A DNA stretch of 64,000 nucleotides. Source: Rugalucina vietnamica. Taxonomy: Eukaryota; Mollusca; Bivalvia; Lucinida; Lucinidae. Positions within the stretch are counted from its first letter, which is position 1, and each line of letters opens with the position of its first letter. The stretch is taken from assembly GCA_964017185.1 (NCBI GenBank), contig OZ024878.1, positions 836,501 through 900,500 on the forward strand, written 5' to 3'. The translations under genes were made by a program, and so were the position numbers. Below are positions 38,101 through 44,757 of the stretch, piece after piece. Under the pieces are notes generated by a model. That model saw nothing but the letters and a program-made list of their open reading frames with translations, was not told the DNA's origin and ran no database searches.

Positions 38101-41100
38101 AGCTAGATCTTGTCAATGTTGATGTGCTCACAAAATTTGGTCTGATTCTGTCAATTCGTTCTCAAGATATTATACGGAAACGAAATTCTGACATCAATTA
38201 AGGGCCGTAACTCCGTCAAAATTTTGCGAAAAATGACAGGTAACAATCCCAAGCTAGATCTTGTCAATGTTGATGTGCACACAAAATTTGGTCGGATTCT
38301 GTCAATTCATTCTCAAGATATTGAGCGGAAACGAAATTTTGACGTCAATCAAGGGCCGTAACTCCGTCAAAATTTTGCAAAAAATGACGGGTAACAATCC
38401 CAAGCTAGATCTTGTCAATGATGATGTGCATACAAAATTTGGTCGGATTCTGTCAATTCATTCTCAAGATATTGAGCGGAAACGAAATTCTGAAGTCAAT
38501 CAAGGGCCGTAACTCCGTCAAAATTTTGCAAAAAATGACGGGTAACAATCCCAAGCTAGATCTTGTCAATGTTGATGTGCTTACAAAATTTGGTCTGATT
38601 CTGTCAATTCGTTCTCAAGATATTGAGTGGAAACGAAATTCTGACATCAATTAAGGGCCGTAACTCCGTCAAAATTTTGCGAAAAATGACAGGTAACAAT
38701 CCCAAGCTAGATCTTGTCAATGTTGATGTGCGCACAAAATTTGGTCGGATTCTGTCAATTCATTCTCAAGATATTGAGCGGAAACGAAATTTTGATGTCA
38801 ATCAAGGGCCGTAACTCCGTCAAAATTTTGCAAAAAATGACGGGTAACAATCCCAAGCTAGATCTTGTCAATGATGACGTGCATACAAAATTTGGTCGGA
38901 TTCTGTCAATTCGTTCTCAAGATATTGAGCGGAAACGAAATTCTGATGTCAATATAGGGCCATCCAAGGGCAATAACTCTTATGCAAATTTGGGGAAACT
39001 GACATGCATTTATACATAAGTTAATATTGTCAATATTGATGCATATGCCAAATTTGGTTAAAGTCTTACAACTGGTTCTCAAGTTATGAGTGGTAACAGA
39101 ATTATGGACGGAATAACGGAATAACGGAATGACGGAATAACGGAAGGACAGAACGACGGAAGGACAGGGTGAATCCAGTATAGCCCCACTTTTTCAAAGC
39201 GGGGCTATAATAAAGTTAAAGTCATACTGTTGTTTAGTAATATAAATCTGAATAAGAGCTTGAGCACATCTTCAAATCTAAGGACACAATAAATGATTAT
39301 TGCATCAGATCAAACCTCCTACCTGTATAAAAGCAAATAGTATATTTTTACGGATCTGTTGTTGCAGACTGACTGGCTCTGACATGTCTGTAAGAAGTTG
39401 TACGCATCTCTTGTAACTTGTTTTTCTCACAGCTGCAATGAGCGGTAGCTTGTAATCAAGAGAATAATAAAAGTCACACCTACCTGTATAAAAGCATAGT
39501 ATATCTTGAGAATCTGTTTCTGTAGCAGACTGGCTGGCTCAGAGGCATCAGGGAGCAGTTGTGTACATCTCTGGTAACACAGGGGTAACATAACTTTCAT
39601 GGCTTCATCCAAGATCTTTCTCTCCTCAGAACGTTTATATCTGAAATTGCCATGCAGGTTTTTTTTAATGGAAAAATTACAGCCGATCCTGAATTAGATA
39701 TTTCTCTTGTGACAATACAGTGCATAATGTCCAAGCTAACATTTACCTGACATGCTTATTGGTCCATTTCAGGTATATTTACATCACACGAAGCCATCGT
39801 AAGCAAGAGAAGTAATGCCAAGGCATTCATTTAGGAACAATGAAATTTATGCAAGACAATTTGAGCCGCGATGCGAGAAAACCGGTCTTCGGGGTTTCCG
39901 ACCAGGTCCGACACGAATCGGCCTGTACAAGCTCAGAAAAGAGCTAGAAGCTTGCAATTTCGGATTTAAGTAGAAGAGGAATTGTACTATCTGAGTAGCG
40001 AAAACAAAGGCGCTGATCAGCTTCGCGGTTACCGCGAAGCTGATCTGCGCCTTTGTTTTCGCCTAGGCAAAAATCCGGTTTTCTCACGATGCGGCTCATT
40101 TCGTGTCATTACAATGTTATTCAAAGACCTGTCTCATTTTACTCCACTTTATACTTTATAAGTAAAAAATTCCATGCCACACTAAAAAGCAATAATGACA
40201 TGCAAATTCAAATGCAGTATACTTTGATGTAACTTACTCGTAGACTTTAACCATCTGGTAGAGACACATGAAAGCTCCCATCCAGGTGCCGTGATTGTCC
40301 GACTGTATATACATAGCTATCTTCTCGGGTATGTTAGGCCAGCGACCAGGGTAGTCATGCTTTATTATTGTACTGACACATACACATAGCTGTACCCTAT
40401 CAAACAATAGAATTATTTGAGCCTGTGTGTGAGAAAACCTTGGGTTCCTACCAGGTCCGACACAAACCAGCCAGTACAGTCACAGATGGTTAGAGGCTGG
40501 AAATTTTGGATTTTGACAGTAGAGGAATTGTACTATCCATGAAGGGAAAACAAAGGCGCTGATCAGTTTAGCAGTTACTGCGAAGCTGATCTACGCCTTT
40601 GTTTTCGCCTATGCAGCTGCTCATTTAGAAATGAAATATATTACATGCAGTCAAAAGTTACACGCAAGTAACCCCAATGTGCCTCTGGTGCCCGGTTACC
40701 TTAATAAGAGCTGTCGCAGAACAGCATAGCTCGCCTGACTTGTGCTTTGCCACTACATCTGTTAAAATCTATGACTCATGAGGGCTTGACCTCAAGGTCA
40801 CTCAGGTGGGTCATGATGGTACAACATAAAACTTCAGACCAATGCAAAGTATCAACATGATCAATCTAAATGTTCAAGAGATAGACTTATAAAAACATTA
40901 ACCAAAACTTAAACACAAAACTTCCATGTCCGTGACCCTGACCTCAAGGTCATCCAGGTGAGTTGTGATGTACAGCATAAAACCTGAGACCAATATCTAT
41001 CAACATGCAAGTATCAACGTTATCCATCAACATGTTCAAGAGATTTAGACTTTACCAAAAAATTTAACACAAAATTTCTAAGTCTGTGACCTTGACCTCA

Positions 41101-44100
41101 AGGTCACCCAGGGTAGGTCATGATGGTACTGCATAAAACTTCAGACCAATATCTACCAACATGCAACCAATATCTACCAACATGCAACGTATCAACTCGA
41201 TCAATCAACATGGTCAAGAGATATAGACTTACAAAAACTTAAACCAAAAACTTAAACACAAAATTTCTAAGTCTGTGACATTGACCTCAAGGTCACCGAG
41301 AGTGGGTCATGATGGTACTGCATAAAACTTCAGACCAATATCTAGCAACATGCAAAGTATCAACTCAATCCATCAATATGGTCAAGAGATATAGACTTAC
41401 AAAAACTTTAACCACACAAGATTTTTAAGTCCGTGACCTTGACCTCAAGGTCACCCAGGGTGGGTCATGATGGTACTGCGTAAAACTTCAGACCAATATC
41501 TAGCAACATGCAAAGTATCAACTTGATCCAACAACATGGTCAAGAGATATAGACTTACAAAAAACTTTAACCGAAAGTGTGACGCGGACGTACACGTAAA
41601 CGTAAATGGGGACGACCGAGGTGACTACAATAGCTCTATGCACTTCGTGCAGGCGAGCTAAAAATCATATCAGTCAGTCAGTTACATGCAAACTATAGTC
41701 GTAAACATGAATGTGGAATAGCCGATTTTGCAAATTTAAACTAGTAAACAATTAAGCAACATGTGACAACTCCCTCATAACCAGAAAGACTCCAGAATGA
41801 GCTGTACTGTTCTCAATTACCGCCCCTGATGCCTCTTTCAAATTCATCACATTTATGATTAAAATGTTTTACCTGATGGGATCCGGAGCATGTATAATAA
41901 CCTCTACAATGTTTCTGATGGCCAGTCTATTTTGTTCATGGACATTGAACGGTACAGGGTCGCTGGGGTTACAAACATTATAGGGTCCGGAGTATGAATA
42001 ATAGCCTCTACAATATTGTTTCTGATGGCCAGTCTATTTTGTTCATGGACATTGAACGGTACAGGGTCACTGGGGTTACAAACATTATAGGGTCCGGAGT
42101 ATGAATAATAGCCTCTACAATATTGTTTCTGATGGCCAGTCTTTCTTGTTCATGGACATTGAACGGTACAGGGTCGCTGGGGTTACAAACATTATAGGGT
42201 CCGGAGTATGAATAATAGCCTCTACAATATTGTTTCTGATGGCCAGGCTATCTTGTTCATGGACATTGAACGGTACAGGGTCGCTGGGGTTACAAACATT
42301 ATAGGGTCTGGAGCATGTATAATAGCCTCTACAATATTGTTTCTGATGGCCAGTCTATTTTGTTCATGGACATTGAACGGTACAGGGTCACTGGGGTTAC
42401 AAACATTATAGGGTCCGGAGCATGAATAATAGCCTCTACAATATTGTTTCTGATGGCCAGTCTATTTTGTTCATGGACATTGAACGGTACAGGGTCGCTG
42501 GGGTTACAAACATTATAGGGTCCGGAGCATGAATAATAGCCTCTACAATATTGTTTCTGATGGCCAGTCTATTTTGTTCATGGACATTGAACGGTACAGG
42601 GTCACTGGGGTTACAAACATTATAGGGTCCGGAGTATGAATAATAGCCTCTACAATATTGTTTCTGATGGCCAGTCTTTCTTGTTCATGGACATTGAACG
42701 GTACAGGGTCGCTGGGGTTACAAACATTATAGGGTCCGGAGTATGAATAATAGCCTCTACAATATTGTTTCTGATGGCCAGGCTATCTTGTTCATGGACA
42801 TTGAACGGTACAGGGTCGCTGGGGTTACAAACATTATAGGGTCTGGAGCATGTATAATAGCCTCTACAATATTGTTTCTGATGGCCAGTCTATTTTGTTC
42901 ATGGACATTGAACGGTACAGGGTCACTGGGGTTACAAACATTATAGGGTCCGGAGCATGAATAATAGCCTCTACAATATTGTTTCTGATGGCCAGTCTAT
43001 TTTGTTCATGGACATTGAACGGTACAGGGTCGCTGGGGTTACAAACATTATAGGGTCCGGAGCATGAATAATAGCCTCTACAATATTGTTTCTGATGGCC
43101 AGTCTATTTTGTTCATGGACATTGAACGGTACAGGGTCGCTGGGGTTACAAACATTATAGGGTCCGGAGCATGAATAATAGCCTCTACAATATTGTTTCT
43201 GATGGCCAGGCTATCTTGTTCATGGACATTGAACGGTACAGGGTCGCTGGGGTTACAAACATTATAGGGTCTGGAGCATGTATAATAGCCTCTACAATAT
43301 TGTTTCTGATGGCCAGTCTTTCTTGTTCATGGATATTGAACTGTACAAGGTCACTGGGGTTACATACCTTATAGGGTCTGGAGCATGTATAATAGCCTCT
43401 ACAATATTGTTTCTGATGGCCAGTCTTTCTTGTTCATGGATATTGAATGGTACAAGGTCACTGGGGTTACATACCTTATAGGGTCTGGAGCATGTATAAT
43501 AGCCTCTACAATATTGTTTCTGATAGCCAGTCTATCTTGTTCATGGATGTTGAACGGTACAGGGTCGCTGGGGTTCTCAACTTCCCGATCCTGCCAGAAC
43601 TGAGAAATCATATTCTTCAGGTACACAACACCTACAATAATAAGATCAAATTTGAGCCTCCTCATAAGAAAACCAACAATGTGGTTTCTGACCAGGTCCG
43701 ACACAAACCAGGCTGTACAGCCACAAAAGATAGCTAGAGCCCTGGAAATTTTGTATTTAGAAAGAACAAGAATTGTACTATCCCTGTAGGGAAAACAAAG
43801 GCGCTGATCAGCTTTGCATTTACTGCGTACTGATCTGTGCCTTTGTTTTTGCATATGCAGATTGTTGATTTTCTCATGACACGGCTCATTTAATTACACA
43901 TAAAAGAGATACATAGTATGAGAATGAAGAGCTGTGAAAAAACAAAGGTTTAGACAAATTTAAACTCAATTTGATAAAACCTCAACAGTATTGCATTCAA
44001 CTGTTCTTTTTTTTTAGCAATCTGCTTTGGTTTTTCAATATGATGCACTGTTTCTTAATATGCAAATCACTGGTGGATTTTAAGGAAGGATCCATCACAT

Positions 44101-44733
44101 TTTTCAATATCACTGCTACCCATTTCCTCACGTTTTTTCTTTATATTTCTATCAATGTTGCAAATTGTAAGGGAACACAACTTTTTTGTTTTCAAAACTA
44201 TGTTTTAATATACCGTATTCGTTCTAATTAGCTCACAGTGCGCTTAACTTTTCAAAATAACTTAAAAGGTCACAAAATATCATTCTAATAAGTGCACACT
44301 ACAAACGAAAAACAAAGTATACATTGCTTTAATAATTATGTCAAACATATCAATCATAGTGTCATTTAAGAGTTCCAAATGTTGCAATAATGGTATTTGA
44401 TCATGTAAGGTTAAGTTGTGATGCAGTAAATATGGCATTTATGTGTAAAATTGGTATAAAATACCAATATGCTAGTCGAGCAGTGTGCGCTTATGCATGT
44501 TTTTCGGAAACAACCAGGGTGTGCGCTTATTGGAGCATGTGCACTAATTAGAATGAATAAGGTACCTAACATCTTTTCATTTTTTAACATAATTTTAATT
44601 TTTACATTCATTATATAAATGACAAATTCAAGATAGTCTCAAGCAACTTACCGGCTTGTCTGACAGGCATGTCAATATTCTCTTCCATCACCACTTGTAG
44701 CAAGATTGGAGCAAACCCAATAATCTTGTGCAC
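12839..44733 (-). CDS. IPO7: Importin-7/8 orthologue (nuclear import receptor), 24 exons placed
   Basis: This is a beta-karyopherin. In animals importin-7 binds cargo in the cytoplasm, crosses the nuclear pore and releases cargo on RanGTP binding; known cargoes include ribosomal proteins, histone H1 (with importin-beta) and signalling proteins. The 24 exons (coordinates below as separate entries) match vertebrate importin-7 from the N-terminal DMPVRQAG segment to LADQRKAAA near the C-terminus. They follow protein order, all with GT-AG introns and consistent phases. The sum is 2950 bp, about 983 residues, against about 1038 for human IPO7. The first exon (start Met, about 29 aa) and last exon (about 30 aa) were not recognised. 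The Asp-rich acidic region (exons 21-23) is conserved. Ten exons have partial boundary copies in neighbouring introns. Importin-8 is the close vertebrate paralogue, and an invertebrate gene would represent both. Confidence 0.93.
13097..13211. mobile_element. Foldback MITE
   Basis: Near-palindrome: arms of about 53 bp starting TATTTTTCTTATTTTTGCTC meet at TAGAACCGCC and GGCGGTTCTA around a short loop. No coding capacity. Confidence 0.8.
13601..13742 (-). CDS. IPO7: IPO7 exon 24
   Basis: Acceptor TTTTCAG and donor CAA|GTAAGC. Encodes [20 protein letters not shown] then [18 protein letters not shown], matching [24 protein letters not shown]. Confidence 0.9.
13775..13980 (+). repeat. Dispersed repeat B
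   Basis: It shares GTAACTGAGTGGC, TTTCCCACCTCGGTTTTT and CCTACTTGTACCTTTTT in order with 25735-26025 and 62445-62755, and in reverse with 60735-60835. Class unknown. Confidence 0.75.
14172..14405. mobile_element. Palindromic MITE, copy 7
   Basis: In the IPO7 intron between exons 23 and 24. Left end GAGCCGCATC, right end GACGCAGCTC. Confidence 0.88.
14425..14495 (-). CDS. IPO7: IPO7 exon 23
   Basis: Acceptor GTTCTAG and donor TCG|GTAAGT. Encodes [20 protein letters not shown] then LEKS, matching DEDDIDEDGQEYLEILAK. Confidence 0.92.
14904..15140. mobile_element. Palindromic MITE, copy 8
   Basis: Diverged copy in an IPO7 intron. Its core arms differ (CAGCCGTGCAGTAACTGCAC) but pair with each other, so the hairpin is kept by compensating change. 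Confidence 0.85.
15192..15263 (-). CDS. IPO7: IPO7 exon 22 (acidic)
   Basis: Acceptor TTTCAG and donor GAG|GTAGGT. Encodes [10 protein letters not shown] followed by a poly-Asp tract and EDGVG. This is the acidic region of importin-7/8, which sits between the last HEAT-like repeats. Confidence 0.9.
15355..15545 (-). mobile_element. SINE-like repeat, second family
   Basis: Shares GATGCTTTATGTCCCAGTC, CTCCATTTTATGGGACT and CTTATATGTATGGATGGTTT with 26782-26965. Its tail resembles that of the tRNA-derived SINEs. Confidence 0.7.
16194..16342 (-). CDS. IPO7: IPO7 exon 21
   Basis: Acceptor TTTTTACAG and donor GAAT|GTAAGT. Encodes [20 protein letters not shown] then [13 protein letters not shown], matching LHDRKMCVLGLCALI and FNGLKRAYAC. 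Confidence 0.93.
16432..16523 (-). pseudogene. Copy of IPO7 exon 21 5' part (a)
   Basis: Acceptor TTTTACAG|GTTGC and an open, nearly identical first 29 codons. It has no donor; reading on reaches TGA just inside the true exon 21. Confidence 0.88.
16583..16672 (-). pseudogene. Copy of IPO7 exon 21 5' part (b)
   Basis: An older copy with an acceptor-like TTAACAG. A small deletion in the LGLCYLLG region shifts the frame. Confidence 0.8.
16795..16990 (-). mobile_element. tRNA-derived SINE
   Basis: Same family as 10117-10305: tail complement TTTTAAGTCCCAGTACATG, head complement CCCAGGACCTCTCACTACAG. Confidence 0.75.
17115..17335 (-). CDS. IPO7: IPO7 exon 20
   Basis: Acceptor CCTTCCAG and donor AGG|GTAGG. 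Encodes [20 protein letters not shown] then [15 protein letters not shown]. Ends in phase 2. Confidence 0.94.
17460..17648 (-). mobile_element. tRNA-derived SINE, Ser/Leu-like head
   Basis: On the minus strand the head reads GGCGGCCCCCGTGGCCGAGC, a class II tRNA-like box A (GTGGCCGAGCGGTTATGAG). A degenerate head of the same type is at about 34552-34572. Confidence 0.65.
17785..17975 (-). mobile_element. tRNA-derived SINE
   Basis: Same family as 10117-10305, with head complement CAGGACTTCTTGATTCAGAG. Confidence 0.75.
18008..18278. mobile_element. Palindromic MITE, copy 9 (enlarged core)
   Basis: About 35 bp longer than other copies because one core arm (AACTGCGAAGCTGATC) is duplicated. Confidence 0.88.
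18314..18406 (-). CDS. IPO7: IPO7 exon 19
   Basis: Acceptor CTATTGTAG and donor CAG|GTCAGT. Encodes [20 protein letters not shown] then [11 protein letters not shown], matching [22 protein letters not shown]. Confidence 0.94.
18850..25505 (-). repeat. 68-bp array: exon 18 3' end plus 5' splice site, about 98 copies
   Basis: 6.66 kb of head-to-tail 68-bp units. On the minus strand each runs from ACTCCAACCTTCCT through the last 20 codons of exon 18 to TCT|GTAAGTAT. Nearly all units keep the GTAAGT donor. Variant sites (GAGAGG or GACAGG, CGG or CAG, GGTAGCC, TTTTATAG) define subfamilies. A block of about 746 bp (24.23 and 24.98 kb) is itself duplicated. The distal unit continues into unique intron as GTAAGTATGG, likely the ancestral donor. 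Confidence 0.97.
25443..25540 (-). CDS. IPO7: IPO7 exon 18
   Basis: Acceptor TTTTCCAG. Encodes [20 protein letters not shown] then [13 protein letters not shown]; donor TCT|GTAAGT. This full-length copy is the only one with an acceptor. Its 3' end is the first unit of the giant 68-bp array. Confidence 0.92.
25735..26025 (+). repeat. Dispersed repeat B
   Basis: Second copy of the repeat at 13775-13980, more complete at its left end (CCAAGGCGATACTTCTGTTG). Confidence 0.75.
26091..26216 (-). CDS. IPO7: IPO7 exon 17
   Basis: Acceptor TTTCAG and donor ACAG|GTAAGA. Encodes [20 protein letters not shown] then [12 protein letters not shown], matching EFYEEIFSLAHSLTCQQVS. Confidence 0.92.
26355..26770. 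repeat. About 19-bp minisatellite
   Basis: About 20 imperfect repeats of AATAAACTACTTGTATGTG, in an IPO7 intron. Confidence 0.9.
26782..26965 (-). mobile_element. SINE-like repeat, second family
   Basis: Partner of 15355-15545, sharing its internal blocks in the same order. Confidence 0.7.
27110..27609. mobile_element. Mariner-like MITE
   Basis: 500 bp with inverted repeats of about 130 bp beginning CAGTCAGTGGACATAATTAT, flanked by TA on both sides. The TA duplication and CAGT-type end fit Tc1/mariner. No transposase frame. Confidence 0.82.
27794..28027. mobile_element. Palindromic MITE, copy 10
   Basis: GAGCC and GGCTC ends, flanked by ATTT on both sides. Confidence 0.9.
28808..28880 (+). 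tRNA. tRNA-like sequence (probably not functional)
   Basis: Box A-like TTAGCTCAGTGGTTAGGACA and box B-like GGTTCGAATCT at tRNA spacing. The D and T stems do not pair fully, so it is scored as tRNA-like rather than a gene. Inside the piggyBac-like element. Confidence 0.35.
29207..29283 (-). tRNA. tRNA-like sequence (probably not functional)
   Basis: Minus strand: ATAGCTCAAATGTTAGAGCA (box A-like) and GGTTCGAGTCCC (box B), with a longer middle than usual. Opposite strand to the tRNA-like unit at 28808. Confidence 0.35.
29749..29815 (-). CDS. IPO7: IPO7 exon 16
   Basis: Acceptor TATTTCAG and donor ATAG|GTTAGT. Encodes [20 protein letters not shown] then II. Confidence 0.88.
29990..30172 (-). 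mobile_element. tRNA-derived SINE
   Basis: Same family as 10117-10305, with tail complement TTTAATCTCCCAGTTAAG and head complement CCCAGGACCTCTCACTTCAC. Confidence 0.78.
30308..30430 (-). CDS. IPO7: IPO7 exon 15
   Basis: Acceptor ATTTTATAG and donor GAG|GTTTGT. Encodes [20 protein letters not shown] then [19 protein letters not shown]. Preferred over the upstream copy because it alone has a donor and an open frame. Confidence 0.9.
30448..30553 (-). pseudogene. Copy of IPO7 exon 15 5' part with acceptor
   Basis: Nearly identical to exon 15, with its own acceptor TTTTACAG|GCGAC. It lacks a donor and runs into the exon 15 acceptor TAG, which is in frame as a stop. Confidence 0.88.
30750..30935 (-). 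mobile_element. tRNA-derived SINE, diverged
   Basis: Recognisable tail and AACCTAGCTCTCAATTCAGG head complement, with a local duplication of the last ~25 bp. Confidence 0.6.
30949..31109 (-). CDS. IPO7: IPO7 exon 14
   Basis: Acceptor TTTTTCAG and donor CTG|GTAAGT. Encodes [20 protein letters not shown] then [20 protein letters not shown], matching [20 protein letters not shown]. Confidence 0.94.
31178..31263 (-). pseudogene. Partial copy of IPO7 exon 14 (a)
   Basis: About 85 bases similar to the central part of exon 14 ([14 protein letters not shown]), ending at a copy of the acceptor-side TTTTTCAGCTAAG. Confidence 0.7.
31330..31563. mobile_element. Palindromic MITE, copy 11
   Basis: Ends GAGTCACC and GGCGGCTC, core palindrome present. 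Confidence 0.88.
31565..31660 (-). pseudogene. Partial copy of IPO7 exon 14 (b)
   Basis: A more decayed copy next to a MITE (31330-31563). It matches the exon 14 central and 5' parts with deletions. Confidence 0.6.
31670..31798 (-). mobile_element. tRNA-derived SINE, partial
   Basis: Same family as 10117-10305 but shortened in the body. Confidence 0.6.
31850..31964 (-). pseudogene. Copy of IPO7 exon 13 3' end with donor
   Basis: An open in-frame copy ([20 protein letters not shown] then LITEQDK) ending in AAAG|GTACTT. It differs from exon 13 mostly at silent or conservative sites. It has no acceptor of its own, so it would be used only by retention. Confidence 0.85.
31993..32158 (-). CDS. 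IPO7: IPO7 exon 13
   Basis: Acceptor ATTTTCAG and donor AAAG|GTATTA. Encodes [20 protein letters not shown] then [20 protein letters not shown], matching the ACWVLHYF and VEAAIALQ motifs of importin-7. Confidence 0.94.
32225..32410 (-). mobile_element. tRNA-derived SINE, diverged
   Basis: Tail complement ACATCCCAGTCAACACTTTT with a degraded head. Confidence 0.6.
32589..33362 (-). repeat. 56-bp array: exon 12 3' end plus 5' splice site, 14 copies
   Basis: Each unit contains the exon 12 end (CTAGTCAACATGGCTTCCTC then GAGCTAGG) with donor GTAGGTAATAC. Units are 95% or more alike by eye. Because 56 is not a multiple of 3, retaining one extra unit shifts the frame and reaches TAG at the next unit's donor. 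Confidence 0.95.
33325..33414 (-). CDS. IPO7: IPO7 exon 12
   Basis: Acceptor GCTTACAG and donor AGG|GTAGGT. Encodes [20 protein letters not shown] then [10 protein letters not shown]. Phase 0. Its 3' end opens a 56-bp array. Confidence 0.9.
33802..33995 (-). CDS. IPO7: IPO7 exon 11
   Basis: Acceptor TTTCAG and donor AAG|GTAAAG. Encodes [20 protein letters not shown] then [19 protein letters not shown]. Two partial copies lie in the preceding intron. Confidence 0.94.
34063..34173 (-). pseudogene. Partial copy of IPO7 exon 11 (a)
   Basis: It contains the acceptor and 5' part ([12 protein letters not shown]), an internal duplication of about 20 bp, and a diverged remainder. No donor is kept. 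Confidence 0.75.
34247..34352 (-). pseudogene. Partial copy of IPO7 exon 11 (b)
   Basis: The sequence around 34262-34350 aligns with exon 11 (KRKEVLQKS region and the first codons) but carries substitutions. It is the most upstream of three successive versions. Confidence 0.7.
34641..34786 (-). CDS. IPO7: IPO7 exon 10
   Basis: Acceptor GTCGTCAG and donor ATG|GTAAGA. Encodes [20 protein letters not shown] then [20 protein letters not shown], a very conserved importin segment. Confidence 0.94.
35134..35236 (-). CDS. IPO7: IPO7 exon 9
   Basis: Acceptor ATTTCAG and donor AAGG|GTAAGG. Encodes [20 protein letters not shown] then [14 protein letters not shown]. Confidence 0.92.
35400..35470 (-). 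CDS. IPO7: IPO7 exon 8
   Basis: Acceptor GATTGCAG and donor GG|GTAAGTG. Encodes [20 protein letters not shown] then AFSG. Confidence 0.92.
35598..35650 (-). repeat. Fragment matching the LINE-flanking 29-bp motif
   Basis: On the minus strand this reads GTGATGATCAGAAATTGATC followed by GACTAAGTATCTGAAGAAAG. It matches the motif that brackets the LINE at 51045 and 56645, and the similarity extends past the 29 bp. Confidence 0.75.
35650..35705 (-). pseudogene. Partial copy of IPO7 exon 7
   Basis: Encodes [14 protein letters not shown], nearly identical to exon 7, then diverges. It has neither an acceptor nor a clear donor. Confidence 0.8.
35799..35893 (-). CDS. IPO7: IPO7 exon 7
   Basis: Acceptor TTTTTCAG and donor AAG|GTAAAG. 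Encodes [20 protein letters not shown] then [12 protein letters not shown], matching the RPELPWWKCKKWALHI region of importin-7. Confidence 0.92.
36095..36375. repeat. Tandem duplication in an IPO7 intron
   Basis: Two copies of about 140 bp sharing TAAACTTTCCCAATCAGA and CATGCTCTTTTCACAATTTG. Confidence 0.85.
36516..36605 (-). CDS. IPO7: IPO7 exon 6
   Basis: Acceptor TTTCCACAG and donor GAG|GTAAGG. Encodes [20 protein letters not shown] then [10 protein letters not shown]. Phase 0 to phase 0. Confidence 0.9.
36833..39208. mobile_element. TIR element with 151-bp tandem core
   Basis: Ends TATAGCCCCGCTT and AAGCGGGGCTATA are inverted. The core is about 14 units of 151 bp, followed by a unique part and short ACGGAATA-type repeats at 39105-39170. 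This layout (inverted ends, tandem core) is like bivalve pearl-type elements. No protein. The 60-101 aa frames over it come from the repeat. Confidence 0.85.
36880..38960 (+). repeat. 151-bp tandem repeat
   Basis: Units contain CAAGCTAGATCTTGTCAATG, TTCTCAAGATATTGAGCGGA and GTAACTCCGTCAAAATTTTG. 151 is not a multiple of 3, so frames rotate and close once per unit. Confidence 0.95.
39323..39425 (-). pseudogene. Degenerate copy of IPO7 exon 5 3' end
   Basis: It reads as [19 protein letters not shown] then AFIQ with donor CAG|GTAGGA, clearly derived from exon 5. From the nearest acceptor-like site the exon 5 frame meets a stop, so it is probably not used. Confidence 0.8.
39484..39640 (-). CDS. 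IPO7: IPO7 exon 5
   Basis: Acceptor AATTTCAG and donor CAG|GTAGGT. Encodes [19 protein letters not shown] then [15 protein letters not shown]. Ends in phase 0. Confidence 0.92.
39863..40097. mobile_element. Palindromic MITE, copy 12
   Basis: Flanked by ATTT on both sides. Nearly identical to copy 3 over its full length, suggesting recent activity. Confidence 0.92.
40238..40396 (-). CDS. IPO7: IPO7 exon 4
   Basis: Acceptor TTGATAG and donor GTAAGT. Encodes [19 protein letters not shown] then [15 protein letters not shown], the HDYPxRW segment of importin-7/8. Phase 2 to phase 2. Confidence 0.92.
40419..40622. mobile_element. Palindromic MITE, copy 13
   Basis: Flanked by ATTT on both sides; about 20 bp near the right end are missing. 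Confidence 0.88.
40693..41661. mobile_element. Element with about 165-bp tandem core
   Basis: Inverted ends TAGCTCGCCTG and CAGGCGAGCTA. Inside, five units share TGACCTCAAGGTCACCCAGG, ACTTCAGACCAATATCTA and GTCAAGAGATATAGACTTAC. Same layout as 36833-39208. Confidence 0.78.
41872..43575 (-). repeat. 107-bp array: exon 3 3' end plus 5' splice site, 16 copies
   Basis: Each unit contains the last part of exon 3 and the start of its intron. The two copies nearest the real exon have donors AAG|GTATGT. Thirteen internal copies have AAT|GTTTGT, weaker at -1 and +3. The last copy (41873) has CAG|GTAAAA and a 3-bp deletion. A five-unit (535-bp) higher-order repeat is visible, e.g. 42208 and 42743 onward. 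Each unit also holds an AACCCCAG that could act as a weak acceptor. Confidence 0.95.
43475..43631 (-). CDS. IPO7: IPO7 exon 3
   Basis: Acceptor TTATTGTAG; encodes [18 protein letters not shown] then [15 protein letters not shown]. Donor GTATGT at 43474. Its 3' two-thirds and donor are repeated 15 more times downstream (to 41872). The proximal copy keeps the residue spacing of the human protein. Confidence 0.9.
43654..43887. mobile_element. Palindromic MITE, copy 14
   Basis: Flanked by ATTT on both sides, 22 bp upstream of the IPO7 exon 3 acceptor. Confidence 0.9.
44211..44566. mobile_element. Small TIR element
   Basis: Imperfect inverted ends TACCGTATTCGTTCTAATTAG-type and CTAATTAGAATGAATAAGGTA-type. 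356 bp, no coding. Confidence 0.65.
44652..44733 (-). CDS. IPO7: IPO7 exon 2 (first placed)
   Basis: TTTACCAG acceptor and GTAAGT donor. Encodes [19 protein letters not shown] then IDMPVRQAG, matching the importin-beta N-terminal domain. Ends in phase 1. The start-codon exon should lie at higher coordinates but was not found. Confidence 0.88.
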
Positions 44734-44757
44734 CTGGTAAACAGAAATTACATAATT

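Noticed and set aside
36961-39019. Series of similar 60-101 aa frames ([20 protein letters not shown])
   Set aside because: Non-coding 151-bp transposon core; the frame closes every unit and the same peptide recurs only because the DNA repeats.
43399-43854. Single 151-aa minus-strand gene
   Set aside because: It is importin exon 3 read through into the upstream MITE and the downstream array; splice sites define the real exon.
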